From Cryptosporangium phraense (GTDB taxonomy: Bacteria > Actinomycetota > Actinomycetes > Mycobacteriales > Cryptosporangiaceae), in the NCBI RefSeq assembly GCF_006912135.1, contig NZ_VIRS01000040.1, forward strand, positions 1 to 60,527: DNA of 60,527 nt, written 5' to 3'. The notes beneath the pieces are model-generated. The model did not search any database. It saw only the letters and a program-made list of their open reading frames with translations, and was not told the DNA's origin. The translations under genes were made by a program, and so were the position numbers. Positions 37,424 through 46,209 of this stretch are shown piece after piece (the stretch's first letter is position 1; every line of letters begins with the position of its first letter).

Positions 37424-38891
37424 CCACGTTCGGCCGGGCGCCGACCGGCGCCCGGCCGAACCGCAGGAACCCGTCGTCGACCTTGCCGTGCTTGAGCAGC
37501 AGCACGTCCCGCGGGTAGTTCTGGTAGAGCCGCCACGGCGCCGCCGGGCCCTGGCGCGGCAGCTCGTCGGCGCTGCGCAGGATGTAGCCCGACTTCAGGT
37601 CGATCAGCGGCGGCGCGTCCGGGTCCACCGGCGGTCCCTCCGGCGTGACGACCGCGTAGCCTTTCTCGTCCATGTAGTTCAGCAACCGGGTGACGTACCG
37701 CGCGACCAGGTCGGCCTTGAGCGTCCAGGACGCGTTCGTGTACCCGACGGTCAGCGCGAAGTTCGGAATCGCCGACAGCATCATGCCCTTGTAGGCCAGC
37801 AGCTGTGACGGCACCGGCTCGACCCCGTCGACGCGGAGCGTCGCTCCGCCCAGGAACAGCAGGTTCAGCCCGGTCGCGGTCACGACGACGTCGGCCTCGA
37901 GCTCCTGTCCGGACGCCAGCCGGAGGCCGGTCGGGGTGAATGTCTCGATCCGGCCGGTCTCCACCGACGCCGTGCCCGCGCTGATCGCGGCGAACAGGTC
38001 GCCGTCCGGGGACAGGCAGAGCCGCTGGTCCCACGGGTCGTAGCGGGGCCCGAAGTGCGTGTCGACGTCGTAGTCGCGCGGCAGCTGGCGGAGCGCGCCC
38101 GCACGCAGCAGCTTCTTCATCAACTCCGGGCGACGCCGGGACAGCTGGTAGCTCAGCGTCGTGAACAGCACGTTCTTCCAGCGGATGACCGGATACGCGC
38201 GCTCCGGGCTCATCCGTCGGCGCAGCCGGGCGGCGATCGGGTCGACGGTCGGCAGCGTCGCCACGTACGTCGGCGAGCGCTGCACCATCGTCACGTGCCC
38301 GGCCTTCCCGGCCAGCGCCGGGACGAGCGTCACCGCGGTCGCCCCGCTGCCGATGACGACGATCCGCTTCCCGGTGGCGTCGAAATCCTCGGGCCAGTGC
38401 TGCGGGTGGATCACCTGGCCGCGGAAGTCGCCGAGGCCGGGGAAGTCGGGGGTGAAACCCTCGTCGTAGCGGTAGTAGCCGGAGCAGAAGTAGAGGAACG
38501 AGCACGTCAGCTCGACGGTCTCGCCGTCGTGCTCGGCGGTCACGGTCCAGCGGGCGGTCTCCGACGACCAGTCGGCCGCGACGACCCGGTGACCGAACCG
38601 GATCTTCTCGTCGACGCCGAACGCCCGCGCGGTCGACCGGACGTACTCCAGGATCGACGCGCCGTCGGCGATGCCCTTCTTGCTGGTCCAGGGCCGGAAC
38701 GAGTACCCGAGCGTGAACATGTCGGAATCCGACCGGACGCCCGGGTACCGGAACAGGTCCCAGGTGCCGCCGATCGTGTCCCGCGCCTCGAGGATCGCGA
38801 CCGACTTGCCCGGGGTGAGCGCCCGCAGATGGCAGGCCGCCCCGATGCCGGACAGCCCGGCCCCGACGATCACCACATCGACGTGCTCCAT
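37416..38891 (-). CDS. ethA: EthA-like Baeyer-Villiger FAD monooxygenase
   Basis: A 491-residue flavin monooxygenase that, by family, inserts oxygen into ketones and S-oxidises thioamides. It has FAD motif GAGLSGIG (11-18), the BVMO fingerprint FRGQVIHPQHWP (156-167), NADPH motif GSGATAVTLVPALA and ATGLNLLFLGGAT. Long blocks agree with Mycobacterium EthA, which activates ethionamide: GGTWDLFRYPG, SDSDMFTLG, KNVLFTTLSYQ, PWDQRLCL and YKGMMLSAIPN. The divergent gene is an EthR-like repressor, so the pair is orthologous in arrangement. ATG 38891 is 48 bp from the regulator start. Confidence 0.92.
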   Translation of the reverse strand: MEHVDVVIVGAGLSGIGAACHLRALTPGKSVAILEARDTIGGTWDLFRYPGVRSDSDMFTLGYSFRPWTSKKGIADGASILEYVRSTARAFGVDEKIRFGHRVVAADWSSETARWTVTAEHDGETVELTCSFLYFCSGYYRYDEGFTPDFPGLGDFRGQVIHPQHWPEDFDATGKRIVVIGSGATAVTLVPALAGKAGHVTMVQRSPTYVATLPTVDPIAARLRRRMSPERAYPVIRWKNVLFTTLSYQLSRRRPELMKKLLRAGALRQLPRDYDVDTHFGPRYDPWDQRLCLSPDGDLFAAISAGTASVETGRIETFTPTGLRLASGQELEADVVVTATGLNLLFLGGATLRVDGVEPVPSQLLAYKGMMLSAIPNFALTVGYTNASWTLKADLVARYVTRLLNYMDEKGYAVVTPEGPPVDPDAPPLIDLKSGYILRSADELPRQGPAAPWRLYQNYPRDVLLLKHGKVDDGFLRFGRAPVGARPNVVS

Positions 38892-38913
38892 GGCGCCGAC
38901 CGTAGCAACGCAC

Positions 38914-38948
38914 TCGACACCCTGTCGACGAGTTCGACATGATGTCGA
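38914..38948. promoter_or_regulatory. Twin EthR-type operator
   Basis: Two perfect palindromes TCGACA-N3-TGTCGA at 38914-38928 (centre CCC) and 38934-38948 (centre TGA), 20 bp centre to centre, exactly about two helical turns. They lie between the divergent ethA and ethR genes; the second spans the first Met codon of ethR. The mycobacterial EthR operator is likewise built of TCGACA/TGTCGA half-sites and is bound cooperatively by several EthR dimers. Confidence 0.8.
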
Positions 38949-39571
38949 GCATGCAACGAGGACGACGTCGCCCCCGGGTGTCCGGTGACGAGCGCGAGTC
39001 GGCGATCCTGGCCACCGCGGAACGGCTGCTCGGGGAGCGTCCGTACGCCGAGATCTCGACCGACGACCTGGCCCGCGGGGCCGGCATCTCCCGGCCGACG
39101 TTCTACTTCTACTTCGCCTCGAAGGACGCGGTGCTGCTCGCGCTGCTCGACCGGGTCAGCGTCGAGGCGCACGCGGGGGCCACCGAGGCGCTCGAACTCT
39201 CCCGCTCGGACGACCCGAGGGTGCTCTGGCGGGCGGCGATCCGGACGTTCTACGAGACGTTCTCGGCGCACCGGCCGGTCGCGCTGGCCGCCGCTCAGGC
39301 CCGGGTCACCAGCCCCGAGGTCAGCGCGCTGTGGGCGGGGATCGTCGAGGGCTGGGTCGGCCGCACCCAGCTGGCGATCGAGTCCGAGCGGGCCCGCGGC
39401 GCCGCACCCGCCGGGCTGCCGGCCCGTGACCTGGCGATCGCCCTGACGTCGATGAACGAGCGGGTCAGCTACGGCACGTTCGGCGGGTTCGAACCGGCGA
39501 TCACCGGCCCGCACGTGGTCGACGTCCTGCTCGACGTGTGGCTGGCGGCGATCTACCGGGGGCGTCTGTAA
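38939..39571 (+). CDS. ethR: EthR-like TetR-family repressor
   Basis: A 210-residue repressor. The HTH (about 25-70: AILATAERLLGERPYAEISTDDLARGAGISRPTFYFYFASK split) is nearly the mycobacterial EthR sequence. The ligand-binding domain keeps EthR-like segments (FYETFSAHRPV, TSPEVSALW, ERARGAAPAGLPARDLAIAL, MNERVSYGTF). It should repress ethA and itself through the twin palindrome. Starts at ATG 38939, 38942 or 38951 are possible; the last would keep the operator outside the coding region. Confidence 0.9.
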   Translation: MMSSMQRGRRRPRVSGDERESAILATAERLLGERPYAEISTDDLARGAGISRPTFYFYFASKDAVLLALLDRVSVEAHAGATEALELSRSDDPRVLWRAAIRTFYETFSAHRPVALAAAQARVTSPEVSALWAGIVEGWVGRTQLAIESERARGAAPAGLPARDLAIALTSMNERVSYGTFGGFEPAITGPHVVDVLLDVWLAAIYRGRL

Positions 39572-39583
39572 GACTTGACCGCG

Positions 39584-41626
39584 ATGGACTTCTACTCCGC
39601 ATACGACCAGGGCTTCTTCCGGGTGGCGGCCAGCGCGCTGTCGACCGCGATCGCCGACCCGGCAGCCAACGCCTCGGCGGTGATCGACGTGGCCCGCGCG
39701 TGCGCGGCCGACGGCGTCGGGCTGGTGGTGTTCCCCGAGCTGACGCTGTCCGGCTACTCGATCGAGGACCTGCTCCTCCAGGACACGCTGCTGGACGCGG
39801 TGGAGACCGCGGTCGACACGATCGTCGCCGCGTCGGCCGACCTGCTGCCGATCCTGGTCGTCGGCGCCCCGCTGCGGTACCGGCACCGGCTCTACAACAC
39901 CGCGGTGGTGATCCACCGGGGCCGCATTCTGGGCGTGGCCCCGAAGTCGTACCTGCCGACGTACCGGGAGTTCTACGAGCGCCGCCAGACCGCGCCCGGC
40001 GACGACGTCGCCGGCACTCTCCGGCTCGGCGGGGTCGACGTCCCGTTCGGGCCCGACCTGCTGTTCGACGCGGTCGACGTCCCGGGCTTCGTGCTGCACG
40101 TCGAGATCTGCGAGGACATGTGGGTCCCGATCCCGCCGAGCGCCGAGGCCGCGCTGGCCGGGGCCACCGTGCTGGTCAACCTGTCCGGCAGCCCGATCAC
40201 GATCGGCCGCGCCGACGACCGCAAGCTGCTCTGCCGGTCGGCGTCCTCCCGCTGCCTGGCCGCGTACGTCTATGCGGCGGCCGGCGAGGGCGAGTCGACG
40301 ACGGATCTGTCCTGGGACGGGCAGACGATGATCTACGAGAACGGCGTCCTGCTGGCCGAGACCGAGCGGTTCCCGCGCGGTGAGCACCACGCGACGGCCG
40401 ACGTCGACCTGGACCTGATCCGCGCCGAACGGCTCCGCATGGGGACGTTCGACGACAACCGCCGACACCACGGGGCCCGGCTGGAGAACTACCGCCGGAT
40501 CGAGTTCGCGGTCGAGCCACCGGCGGGCGACATCGGGCTGCGCCGGAAGCTGGCGCGCTACCCGTTCGTCCCGGCCGACGCCTCCCGGCTGGAGCAGGAC
40601 TGCTACGAGGCCTACAACATCCAGGTGTCCGGGCTGGAGCAGCGGCTGCGGGCGATCGGGCAGCCGAAGGTCGTGATCGGCGTGTCCGGCGGCCTGGACT
40701 CGACGCACGCGCTGATCGTCGCGGCCAAGGCGATGGACCGCGAGGGCCGGCCGCGCAGCGACATCCTCGCTTTCACGCTGCCCGGGTTCGCGACGAGCGA
40801 CCACACCCGGAACAACGCGGTCGCGCTGGCCGACGCCCTCGGCGTCACGTTCGAGACGATCGACATCCGGCCGGCCGCGAACCAGATGATGGCCGACCTC
40901 GGGCACCCGTACTCGCGCGGCGAAGAGGTCTACGACGTCACGTTCGAGAACATCCAGGCCGGGCTGCGCACCGACTACCTGTTCCGGGCCGCGAACCAGC
41001 GCAACGGGATCGTGCTCGGCACCGGCGACCTGTCCGAGCTCGCGCTGGGCTGGTCGACGTACGGCGTCGGCGACCAGATGTCGCACTACAACGTCAACGC
41101 GGGCGTGCCCAAGACGCTGATGCAGCACCTGATCCGCTGGGTCATCTCGTCGCGCCAGTTCGACGACGAGGTCGCCAAGGTCCTGCAGGCCGTGCTCGAC
41201 ACCGAGATCACCCCGGAGCTGGTGCCGACCCGCGAGGGCGAGACGCCGCAGAGCACCGAGGCCAAGGTCGGCCCGTATGCGCTGCAGGACTTCTCGCTGT
41301 TCCACGTCCTGCGGTTCGGGTTCGGGCCGGCGAAGATCGCGTTCCTGGCCCTGCACGCCTGGCGGGACGCGGCGGCCGGCGAGTGGCCGCCGAACTACCC
41401 CGAGGCGAGCCGCAACGCCTACGACCTGGCGGCGATCCGGCACTGGCTCGAGGTGTTCCTGGCCCGCTTCTACGCGTTCAGCCAGTTCAAGCGGTCGGCG
41501 CTGCCGAACGGGCCGAAGGTGTCGGCCGGTGGGTCGCTGTCTCCCCGTGGTGACTGGCGGGCCCCGTCGGACGCATCCGCCCGGACCTGGCTGGACGAGC
41601 TCCACCGCGACGTTCCGGAGTCCTGA
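39584..41626 (+). CDS. nadE: Glutamine-dependent NAD+ synthetase
   Basis: Makes NAD+ from deamido-NAD, ATP and glutamine. The 680-residue protein combines an N-terminal nitrilase-type glutaminase and a C-terminal ATP-pyrophosphatase synthetase. The glutaminase triad is Glu 52 ([10 protein letters not shown]), Lys 121 ([12 protein letters not shown]) and Cys 176 (EICEDMW), the same numbers as in M. tuberculosis NadE. The P-loop [10 protein letters not shown] begins at about residue 369. ATG 39584 gives the family N-terminus [11 protein letters not shown]; it is 12 bp after ethR and has little SD, so read-through coupling is possible. Confidence 0.96.
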   Translation: MDFYSAYDQGFFRVAASALSTAIADPAANASAVIDVARACAADGVGLVVFPELTLSGYSIEDLLLQDTLLDAVETAVDTIVAASADLLPILVVGAPLRYRHRLYNTAVVIHRGRILGVAPKSYLPTYREFYERRQTAPGDDVAGTLRLGGVDVPFGPDLLFDAVDVPGFVLHVEICEDMWVPIPPSAEAALAGATVLVNLSGSPITIGRADDRKLLCRSASSRCLAAYVYAAAGEGESTTDLSWDGQTMIYENGVLLAETERFPRGEHHATADVDLDLIRAERLRMGTFDDNRRHHGARLENYRRIEFAVEPPAGDIGLRRKLARYPFVPADASRLEQDCYEAYNIQVSGLEQRLRAIGQPKVVIGVSGGLDSTHALIVAAKAMDREGRPRSDILAFTLPGFATSDHTRNNAVALADALGVTFETIDIRPAANQMMADLGHPYSRGEEVYDVTFENIQAGLRTDYLFRAANQRNGIVLGTGDLSELALGWSTYGVGDQMSHYNVNAGVPKTLMQHLIRWVISSRQFDDEVAKVLQAVLDTEITPELVPTREGETPQSTEAKVGPYALQDFSLFHVLRFGFGPAKIAFLALHAWRDAAAGEWPPNYPEASRNAYDLAAIRHWLEVFLARFYAFSQFKRSALPNGPKVSAGGSLSPRGDWRAPSDASARTWLDELHRDVPES

Positions 41627-41648
41627 CGGTCTGAACGTGCCGGTCCGA

Positions 41649-41775
41649 GGCATTCACGTCACGGGTCGCCCGCGTCCGATGTGGGCGCTTCAGGTGGCGC
41701 TCAGGGCTGTTCCGATCACGATCCGTCGCAGTTTTCCCACGTCAGCGCGGTCAGGCGTGAGTGGACGTGAATGCC
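41649..41775. repeat. Spaced 12-bp inverted repeat after nadE
   Basis: GGCATTCACGTC at 41649-41660 is the exact reverse complement of 41764-41775, 103 bp apart. It starts 22 bp after the nadE stop codon and contains no ORF with coding character. It may bound a structured 3' end or small RNA, or be chance. Confidence 0.45.
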
Positions 41776-42344
41776 GCACCGGGCATGTCGAGGCATCAAA
41801 GTGGACGCCACGCCGGTGACGGAGGGTGAGATTCGGGCCGCCCCGGGCGCGCCGAGTTCGTAATCTGATCCTCCGATCGGCCGATCCGCCGACGCCACTC
41901 GGTGCGCCTTTTCAAAGCCCCGATTTTGAATGCGATTTTAAATAGATCCGGGCTTTGAATAACATTCAATAATTGTAAACAGGGCACCAACCTTATCCCT
42001 TCTTAATACGGACGAGTTTCGTTCAGTAGAGTGTCGGTGCGATTCCGGTTCGCCGGCCGCCCGCCCCGGAACCGTACCGGGGGGTAGCACCTATTTTGCA
42101 ACCGGATTCAAAAGTCCGCTCAAAACCGGAAAAGGGATTCGCGAGCCGGACCGCCGACCGTCCCGAAGACGTGCGGCCCGACCGGCGCTCCCGCTGGCCG
42201 CAATAGGCCGTGAAACGGCCGCAGAACGATTTACCGGGGCCGGCCCGGCCCATCCCCCTCCGGCGGCCCCAGAGGCGCTGGAGAGCCGCTCGAAAGGCGT
42301 GCGGTCCAGCAACCGGGGAAAGGACGAAAAAGGCCGCACACGAC
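41776..42344. other. Non-coding region with AT-rich island
   Basis: About 570 bp with no convincing gene. Between about 41905 and 42010 the sequence is strikingly A+T rich against its surroundings. It holds a 10-bp inverted repeat, TTCAAAGCCC (41911-41920) with GGGCTTTGAA (41950-41959), and a perfect 15-bp palindrome TTGAATAACATTCAA (41955-41969). This looks like a regulatory region or a former insertion junction; no start codon with a ribosome site follows nearby on either strand. Confidence 0.5.
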
Positions 42345-42404
42345 GAGGCCCCGGCCGACGGAAACGCATCCTGGGAATCAGGATGGTTCGTCGGCCGGGG
42401 CCTC
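42345..42404 (-). terminator. Nested hairpin terminator
   Basis: A perfect 16-bp outer stem pairs GAGGCCCCGGCCGACG (42345-42360) with 42389-42404. The loop contains a second perfect stem, CATCCTG/CAGGATG, around GGAAT. On the minus strand it is followed after about 10 nt by TTTTT, as in an intrinsic terminator, so it should end a transcript coming from the small-peptide gene. Confidence 0.75.
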
Positions 42405-42466
42405 GAGATCCGCGTGCCGGGCGAGTGGTGCGAGGGGTGAGCCGGCGGCCCGCGGCGAGCTGTGGG

Positions 42467-42685
42467 TCATGCGAGGTGCTCCGACGCCCCCGCCCTCGCC
42501 GGGTCGACCACCGAGTAGCAGCTGATCAGCCGGTACGGGGTCGGACCCCGGCGAGACGGGACGTCTGCGAACGGCGTTGCCGGCCGTTCGGGACCCGCTG
42601 CCGTGCGTCTGACCGGGAGCGGGAGGTGACCGGGACGACGCACCAGGGCCGCGAGGGGCCGGTCCGGCGCGGAACGCGCGGTCAA
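42467..42685 (-). CDS. Doubtful 72-codon ORF in small-peptide transcript
   Basis: Starts with TTG at 42685, 10 nt after an ACGGAG site, and ends 62 bp before the nested terminator. The peptide is Pro/Arg-rich (RRPGHLPLPVRRTAAGPERP) and ends with a different-looking segment around YRLISCYSVVDPARAG. Third-position G+C is high but less extreme than in the flanking genes. It has no recognised family and may be a chance frame. Confidence 0.25.
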   Translation of the reverse strand: MTARSAPDRPLAALVRRPGHLPLPVRRTAAGPERPATPFADVPSRRGPTPYRLISCYSVVDPARAGASEHLA

Positions 42686-42803
42686 CCGGGGAAATTCTCC
42701 GTAGGAATGGGGCTCGTCAAAGACCAGGAATGGTCAGCCGTGCTGCATGGCACAACTCCTCGAGATCACACCGAATGGCTCGGCAATCGAACGGAAGAGA
42801 AGA

Positions 42804-42917
42804 TCAGGGGTGCATCAGTCCGGAGGCGATCGCCGTGCCGCCGCCACCAGCGAGGAAAGCGATCGTGGCGAGCGTAATTGCGGTAGCAGCAGTCGCGATC
42901 AGGCGTCCGATCCGCAT
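42804..42917 (-). CDS. 37-residue secreted or membrane-anchored peptide
   Basis: Too short for routine gene calling but preceded by a textbook AAGGAG site 6 nt from ATG 42917, stronger than most genes here. The product starts with MRIGR, has a hydrophobic run from about residue 6 to 31 containing FLAGGGG, a possible AIA cleavage site, and ends SGLMHP. It could be a signal-peptide-like pheromone precursor, a small membrane peptide or a leader. Downstream on the same strand is a micro-ORF (ATG at 42754, four codons, GAGGAG site 7 nt upstream) and then the terminator at 42345. It is divergent from the large LAL regulator. Confidence 0.55.
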   Translation of the reverse strand: MRIGRLIATAATAITLATIAFLAGGGGTAIASGLMHP

Positions 42918-43269
42918 GGTTTTCTCCTTGAGGGGGAACCGAGTTTGATTTCGGGTGCCCTGGGGGTCTCGCAAGATTTCGACGCGTCGTGTTCTCGAGC
43001 AATTCCGAGGACGGGAGTAACCATTCCACAGCCAACCGTAATGGCAACCCTCTTCAAGTTCTCTTAATGTTCGGCCAAGGCCCGGGCCGGCCGTGGGCCA
43101 CGCGCGCCGGCCGACCGTCGGTGGCCATACCGGAATGTTTTCCCGACAGGCCCGTAAAAGTGAGCTCCGCACGATATGCGGTAGAGTTTGTCCGAGTGAG
43201 CTCAGTTGTTCACTCGCCGAAGCGCGTGAGTCACTTGTTCACTCTCCGTCTCCGTCCTATCCTGGCTTC
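42918..43269. promoter_or_regulatory. Divergent control region with repeated TTGTTCACTC boxes
   Basis: Non-coding 352 bp between the small peptide and the LAL regulator. TTGTTCACTC occurs twice, at 43206-43215 and 43235-43244, 29 bp apart. The first is half of an inverted repeat GAGTGA (43194-43199)/TCACTC (43210-43215), and GTGAGTCAC (43226-43234) lies beside the second. Upstream is CCGCACGATATGCGG (43167-43181), a perfect-armed palindrome, and a -10-like TAGAGT at about 43182. These look like regulator sites, possibly for the LAL protein itself. Confidence 0.55.
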
Positions 43270-46119
43270 GTGACGATCTCTCCGGTTCCCGGCTCGTTGA
43301 TCGGGCGTGACGTAGAGATCGCACGGCTCGACAGCTGGATCACCGGGTGTCTCGCGGGCGATGGCCGCGCGGTCCTGATCGACGGTGAAGCCGGCATCGG
43401 CAAGTCCACTCTGATGGTCACGGCCTGCCTGCAGGCGGCCGAGGCGGGGTTCACCGTCTACCGGGGAGCGGGCGACGAGCTGGGTCAGGGTCTGCCACTG
43501 CTGCCGTTCCTCGACGCACTCGAGGTTCGCGAGTCCACCAACGACCCGCGCCGCCGCGCGGTGCTTCGGCTCTTACGGGGTGATCTGTCCGCGGCGACCG
43601 CGGTCGACGTCGTCACCGCGGCCTCCGAGCACCTGTTCGCGCTGGTCGAGCAGCTCTGCGAGCAGTCGCCGGTGATGATCGTGATCGACGATCTGCAGTG
43701 GGCCGACCCGACCTCGGTCGCGCTGTGGGGCCGGCTCGCCCGGGCCGCCCGGCAGCTACCGCTGCCGCTGCCGCTGTTCCTGCTCGGGTTGGCCCGCCCG
43801 ACCCCGCAGGGCGACAGCCTCCGCGCGCTCCGGCGCACGGTCGACAACGACGACCTCGTCCGGCTCGGTCCGCTCGGCGGCTCCGACGTCACCGCGCTGC
43901 TGACCAGCCTGACCGGCGGCCGTCCGGGCACGGCCCTGACCCGGCTGGCCGAGGGCGCGGCCGGCAACCCGCTCTACCTCACCGAGCTCGTCGGCGCGCT
44001 CAGCCGCGGCGCCTATCTGGCCGAGACCGCACCGGGCACCGTCGACGTGGTCTCCGACTCGGCTCCCCAGACGCTGGCCGCGGCGATCGCCGACCGGCTC
44101 GGCTTCCTGTCCGAGCAGGTCCGTGGTGTGCTCCGGGCCGCGGCGCTGCTCGGGGTCCGGTTCGCGGTCGACGACCTCGCGCTCGTGCTCAAGCAGAGCG
44201 TCACCGACCTGCTGCCCTCGCTGCAGGAGGCGCTGGCCGCGGGCGTGCTCGCCGACACCCCCGAGGGGCTGGGCTTCCGGCACCCGCTGATCCGTACCGC
44301 GCTCTACGAGGAGCTGCCCGCCTCGGTCCGCTCGGCCCTGCACCGCGACGCCGGCCGCGCGCTGGCCGAGGCCCACGCCCCGGTCGATCGCGTGGCCAGG
44401 CAGCTGCTCTCGGCCGACGACCCGTCGGCCCCGCGGCTCGGCCCGCTCGATCCCTGGGTGCAAGACTGGCTGGTCGAGGCCGGTCCGGCGCTCGTCGGCC
44501 AGGCGCCCCAGGCCGCGGTCGACCTGCTGCGCCGGGCGACGTCCGGCTGGCCGGCCCGTCCGGCCAGCGCTTCGCTGTCGGCACTGTTCGCCGACGCGCT
44601 GTACCGCACCGGCCACGCCGCCGAGGCGATCCAGGTCACGACGGCCGCGCTCGACCGCGCGACCGACCCCGACCTGATCGTCGAGCTGCACTGGATCAGC
44701 TGCCAGGCCCAGATGCAGTCCGGCGAGTCGGCGAACGCGCTGGAGATGCTGCACGAGGCGCTGGCCAACCCGGCGCTGACCGCCCGGCACCGGGCCCGTC
44801 TGCTGATCCCGGCCGGCCGCGCGCACCGGATGATCGGCCAGCTCGAGCTCGCGTCCAAGACCGCCGAGGAGGCCCGGGCCTACGCCCTGGAGTCCAACGA
44901 CCGGTGGGCGCTGGCCTGGGCGCTGCACCTGCTCTGCGTCACGACCGTGACCAGGGGCGACGCGGCGATGAGCATCCCGCTGTTCGACCAGGCGGTCGCG
45001 GTCACCACCGAGGAGCTGTCGCTCACCGACCTGCGGCTGCTGGTCCAGGTCAACCGGTCGATCGCCCTGGGCGACCTCGACCGCTACCCCGAGGCGCTCG
45101 AGGCCGCCCGCGAGGTCCGCGACGCGGCCACCCGGGTCGGTTCGGCCATCCGTCTGGGTCAGGCCCACGCCGCGCTCTGCGAGCTCTACTACGAGAACGG
45201 CCAGTGGGACGACGCCCTGGCGAGCGTCGCGGCCGTGCCCGACGAGACGTGGGACCAGGCGTCGGCGTGCCATTGCCACGGCATGGCCGCGGTGATCCAC
45301 CTGCACCGGGGCGACACCGAGGCCGGCCTGCGCAACCTCGAGCAGTCCGAGTCGCACGGGGTGATGGTCGGCGGTCTGCGGGTCGTGGCCTCGCTGGCGA
45401 TGGCCAGCTCGCTCCGCCACGAGCAGGAGGGCCGGCGTGACGAGGCGCTGGCCACGCTCCTGGCCAACCTCTCCGGCGAGGTCGAAGAGCTCGACGAGAT
45501 GGAAGAGCTCATCCCCGAGGCGATGCGCCTGGCCGTCGAGTGCAACGACGAGGTCGGCGCCGCGCAGGTGCTCCGCCTGGCCGAGGACGCCGTGGGCAAG
45601 GCCGAGATCCCGCACCGGGTCGGCGCCGCGCTGTACTGCCGTGGCCTGCTCGAGGGGGACGCCCAGCTCCTGCTCCAGGCGGCCGAGCGGTACCTCGCCG
45701 CCGGGCGTCCGATTCGCCGGGCGGCCGCGCTGGAAGCCGCGGCGGCCCGGTTCGCCGACCTGGGTGAGCGGGCCGAGGCCCGCAACGCGTTCAGCCGCGC
45801 GCTCGACGGCTACCACGCGCTGGAAGCGAGCTGGGACGCGGCGCGGCTGCAGAATCGGTTCCGCGAGTACGGCATCCGGCGGGCCCCGCGGGTGAAGCAC
45901 CGCCAGGTCCGGTCCGGGTGGGACAGCCTGACCCCGACCGAGGCGAAGATCGCCGACCTGGTCGTGCAGGGGATGTCGAACCCGCAGATCGCCGCGCAGC
46001 TGTTCCTCTCGCCGCGGACGGTCAGCACCCACGTGTCGCACATCCTGAGCAAGCTCGACCTGCGGTCCCGCATCGACCTGGCCCGGGAAGCGGCCCTCCG
46101 CGCGGAGTCCGGCGAGTAG
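43270..46119 (+). CDS. Large ATP-binding LuxR (LAL) family regulator
   Basis: A 949-residue LAL/MalT-type regulator. Residues 9-330 form an AAA/STAND ATPase: IGRDVEIARLDSW, Walker A GEAGIGKST (39-47), Walker B MIVIDDLQWAD. The middle (about 420-860) is helical TPR-like repeats. The C-terminal LuxR HTH (about 886-945) reads LTPTEAKIADLVVQGMSNPQIA...RTVSTHVSHILSKLDL. Such proteins often activate specialised metabolism or catabolism, but no biosynthetic cluster is visible here. GTG 43270 is the first start that places the STAND domain near the N-terminus. Confidence 0.93.
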   Translation: MTISPVPGSLIGRDVEIARLDSWITGCLAGDGRAVLIDGEAGIGKSTLMVTACLQAAEAGFTVYRGAGDELGQGLPLLPFLDALEVRESTNDPRRRAVLRLLRGDLSAATAVDVVTAASEHLFALVEQLCEQSPVMIVIDDLQWADPTSVALWGRLARAARQLPLPLPLFLLGLARPTPQGDSLRALRRTVDNDDLVRLGPLGGSDVTALLTSLTGGRPGTALTRLAEGAAGNPLYLTELVGALSRGAYLAETAPGTVDVVSDSAPQTLAAAIADRLGFLSEQVRGVLRAAALLGVRFAVDDLALVLKQSVTDLLPSLQEALAAGVLADTPEGLGFRHPLIRTALYEELPASVRSALHRDAGRALAEAHAPVDRVARQLLSADDPSAPRLGPLDPWVQDWLVEAGPALVGQAPQAAVDLLRRATSGWPARPASASLSALFADALYRTGHAAEAIQVTTAALDRATDPDLIVELHWISCQAQMQSGESANALEMLHEALANPALTARHRARLLIPAGRAHRMIGQLELASKTAEEARAYALESNDRWALAWALHLLCVTTVTRGDAAMSIPLFDQAVAVTTEELSLTDLRLLVQVNRSIALGDLDRYPEALEAAREVRDAATRVGSAIRLGQAHAALCELYYENGQWDDALASVAAVPDETWDQASACHCHGMAAVIHLHRGDTEAGLRNLEQSESHGVMVGGLRVVASLAMASSLRHEQEGRRDEALATLLANLSGEVEELDEMEELIPEAMRLAVECNDEVGAAQVLRLAEDAVGKAEIPHRVGAALYCRGLLEGDAQLLLQAAERYLAAGRPIRRAAALEAAAARFADLGERAEARNAFSRALDGYHALEASWDAARLQNRFREYGIRRAPRVKHRQVRSGWDSLTPTEAKIADLVVQGMSNPQIAAQLFLSPRTVSTHVSHILSKLDLRSRIDLAREAALRAESGE

Positions 46120-46158
46120 AACGTCCGGCGCCCCGGAGCGCCGTCCCCCACGCACGAA

Positions 46159-46191
46159 TCAGCCGGGGACACCCCTCGTGTCCCCGGCTGA
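46159..46191. terminator. Hairpin terminator between convergent genes
   Basis: A perfect 14-bp stem TCAGCCGGGGACAC/GTGTCCCCGGCTGA with a 5-nt loop, located 39 bp after the LAL stop and 18 bp after the end of the convergent DUF6328 gene. Probably serves both. Confidence 0.85.
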
Positions 46192-46209
46192 ACTCGCCCC
46201 CGTGGGCCC

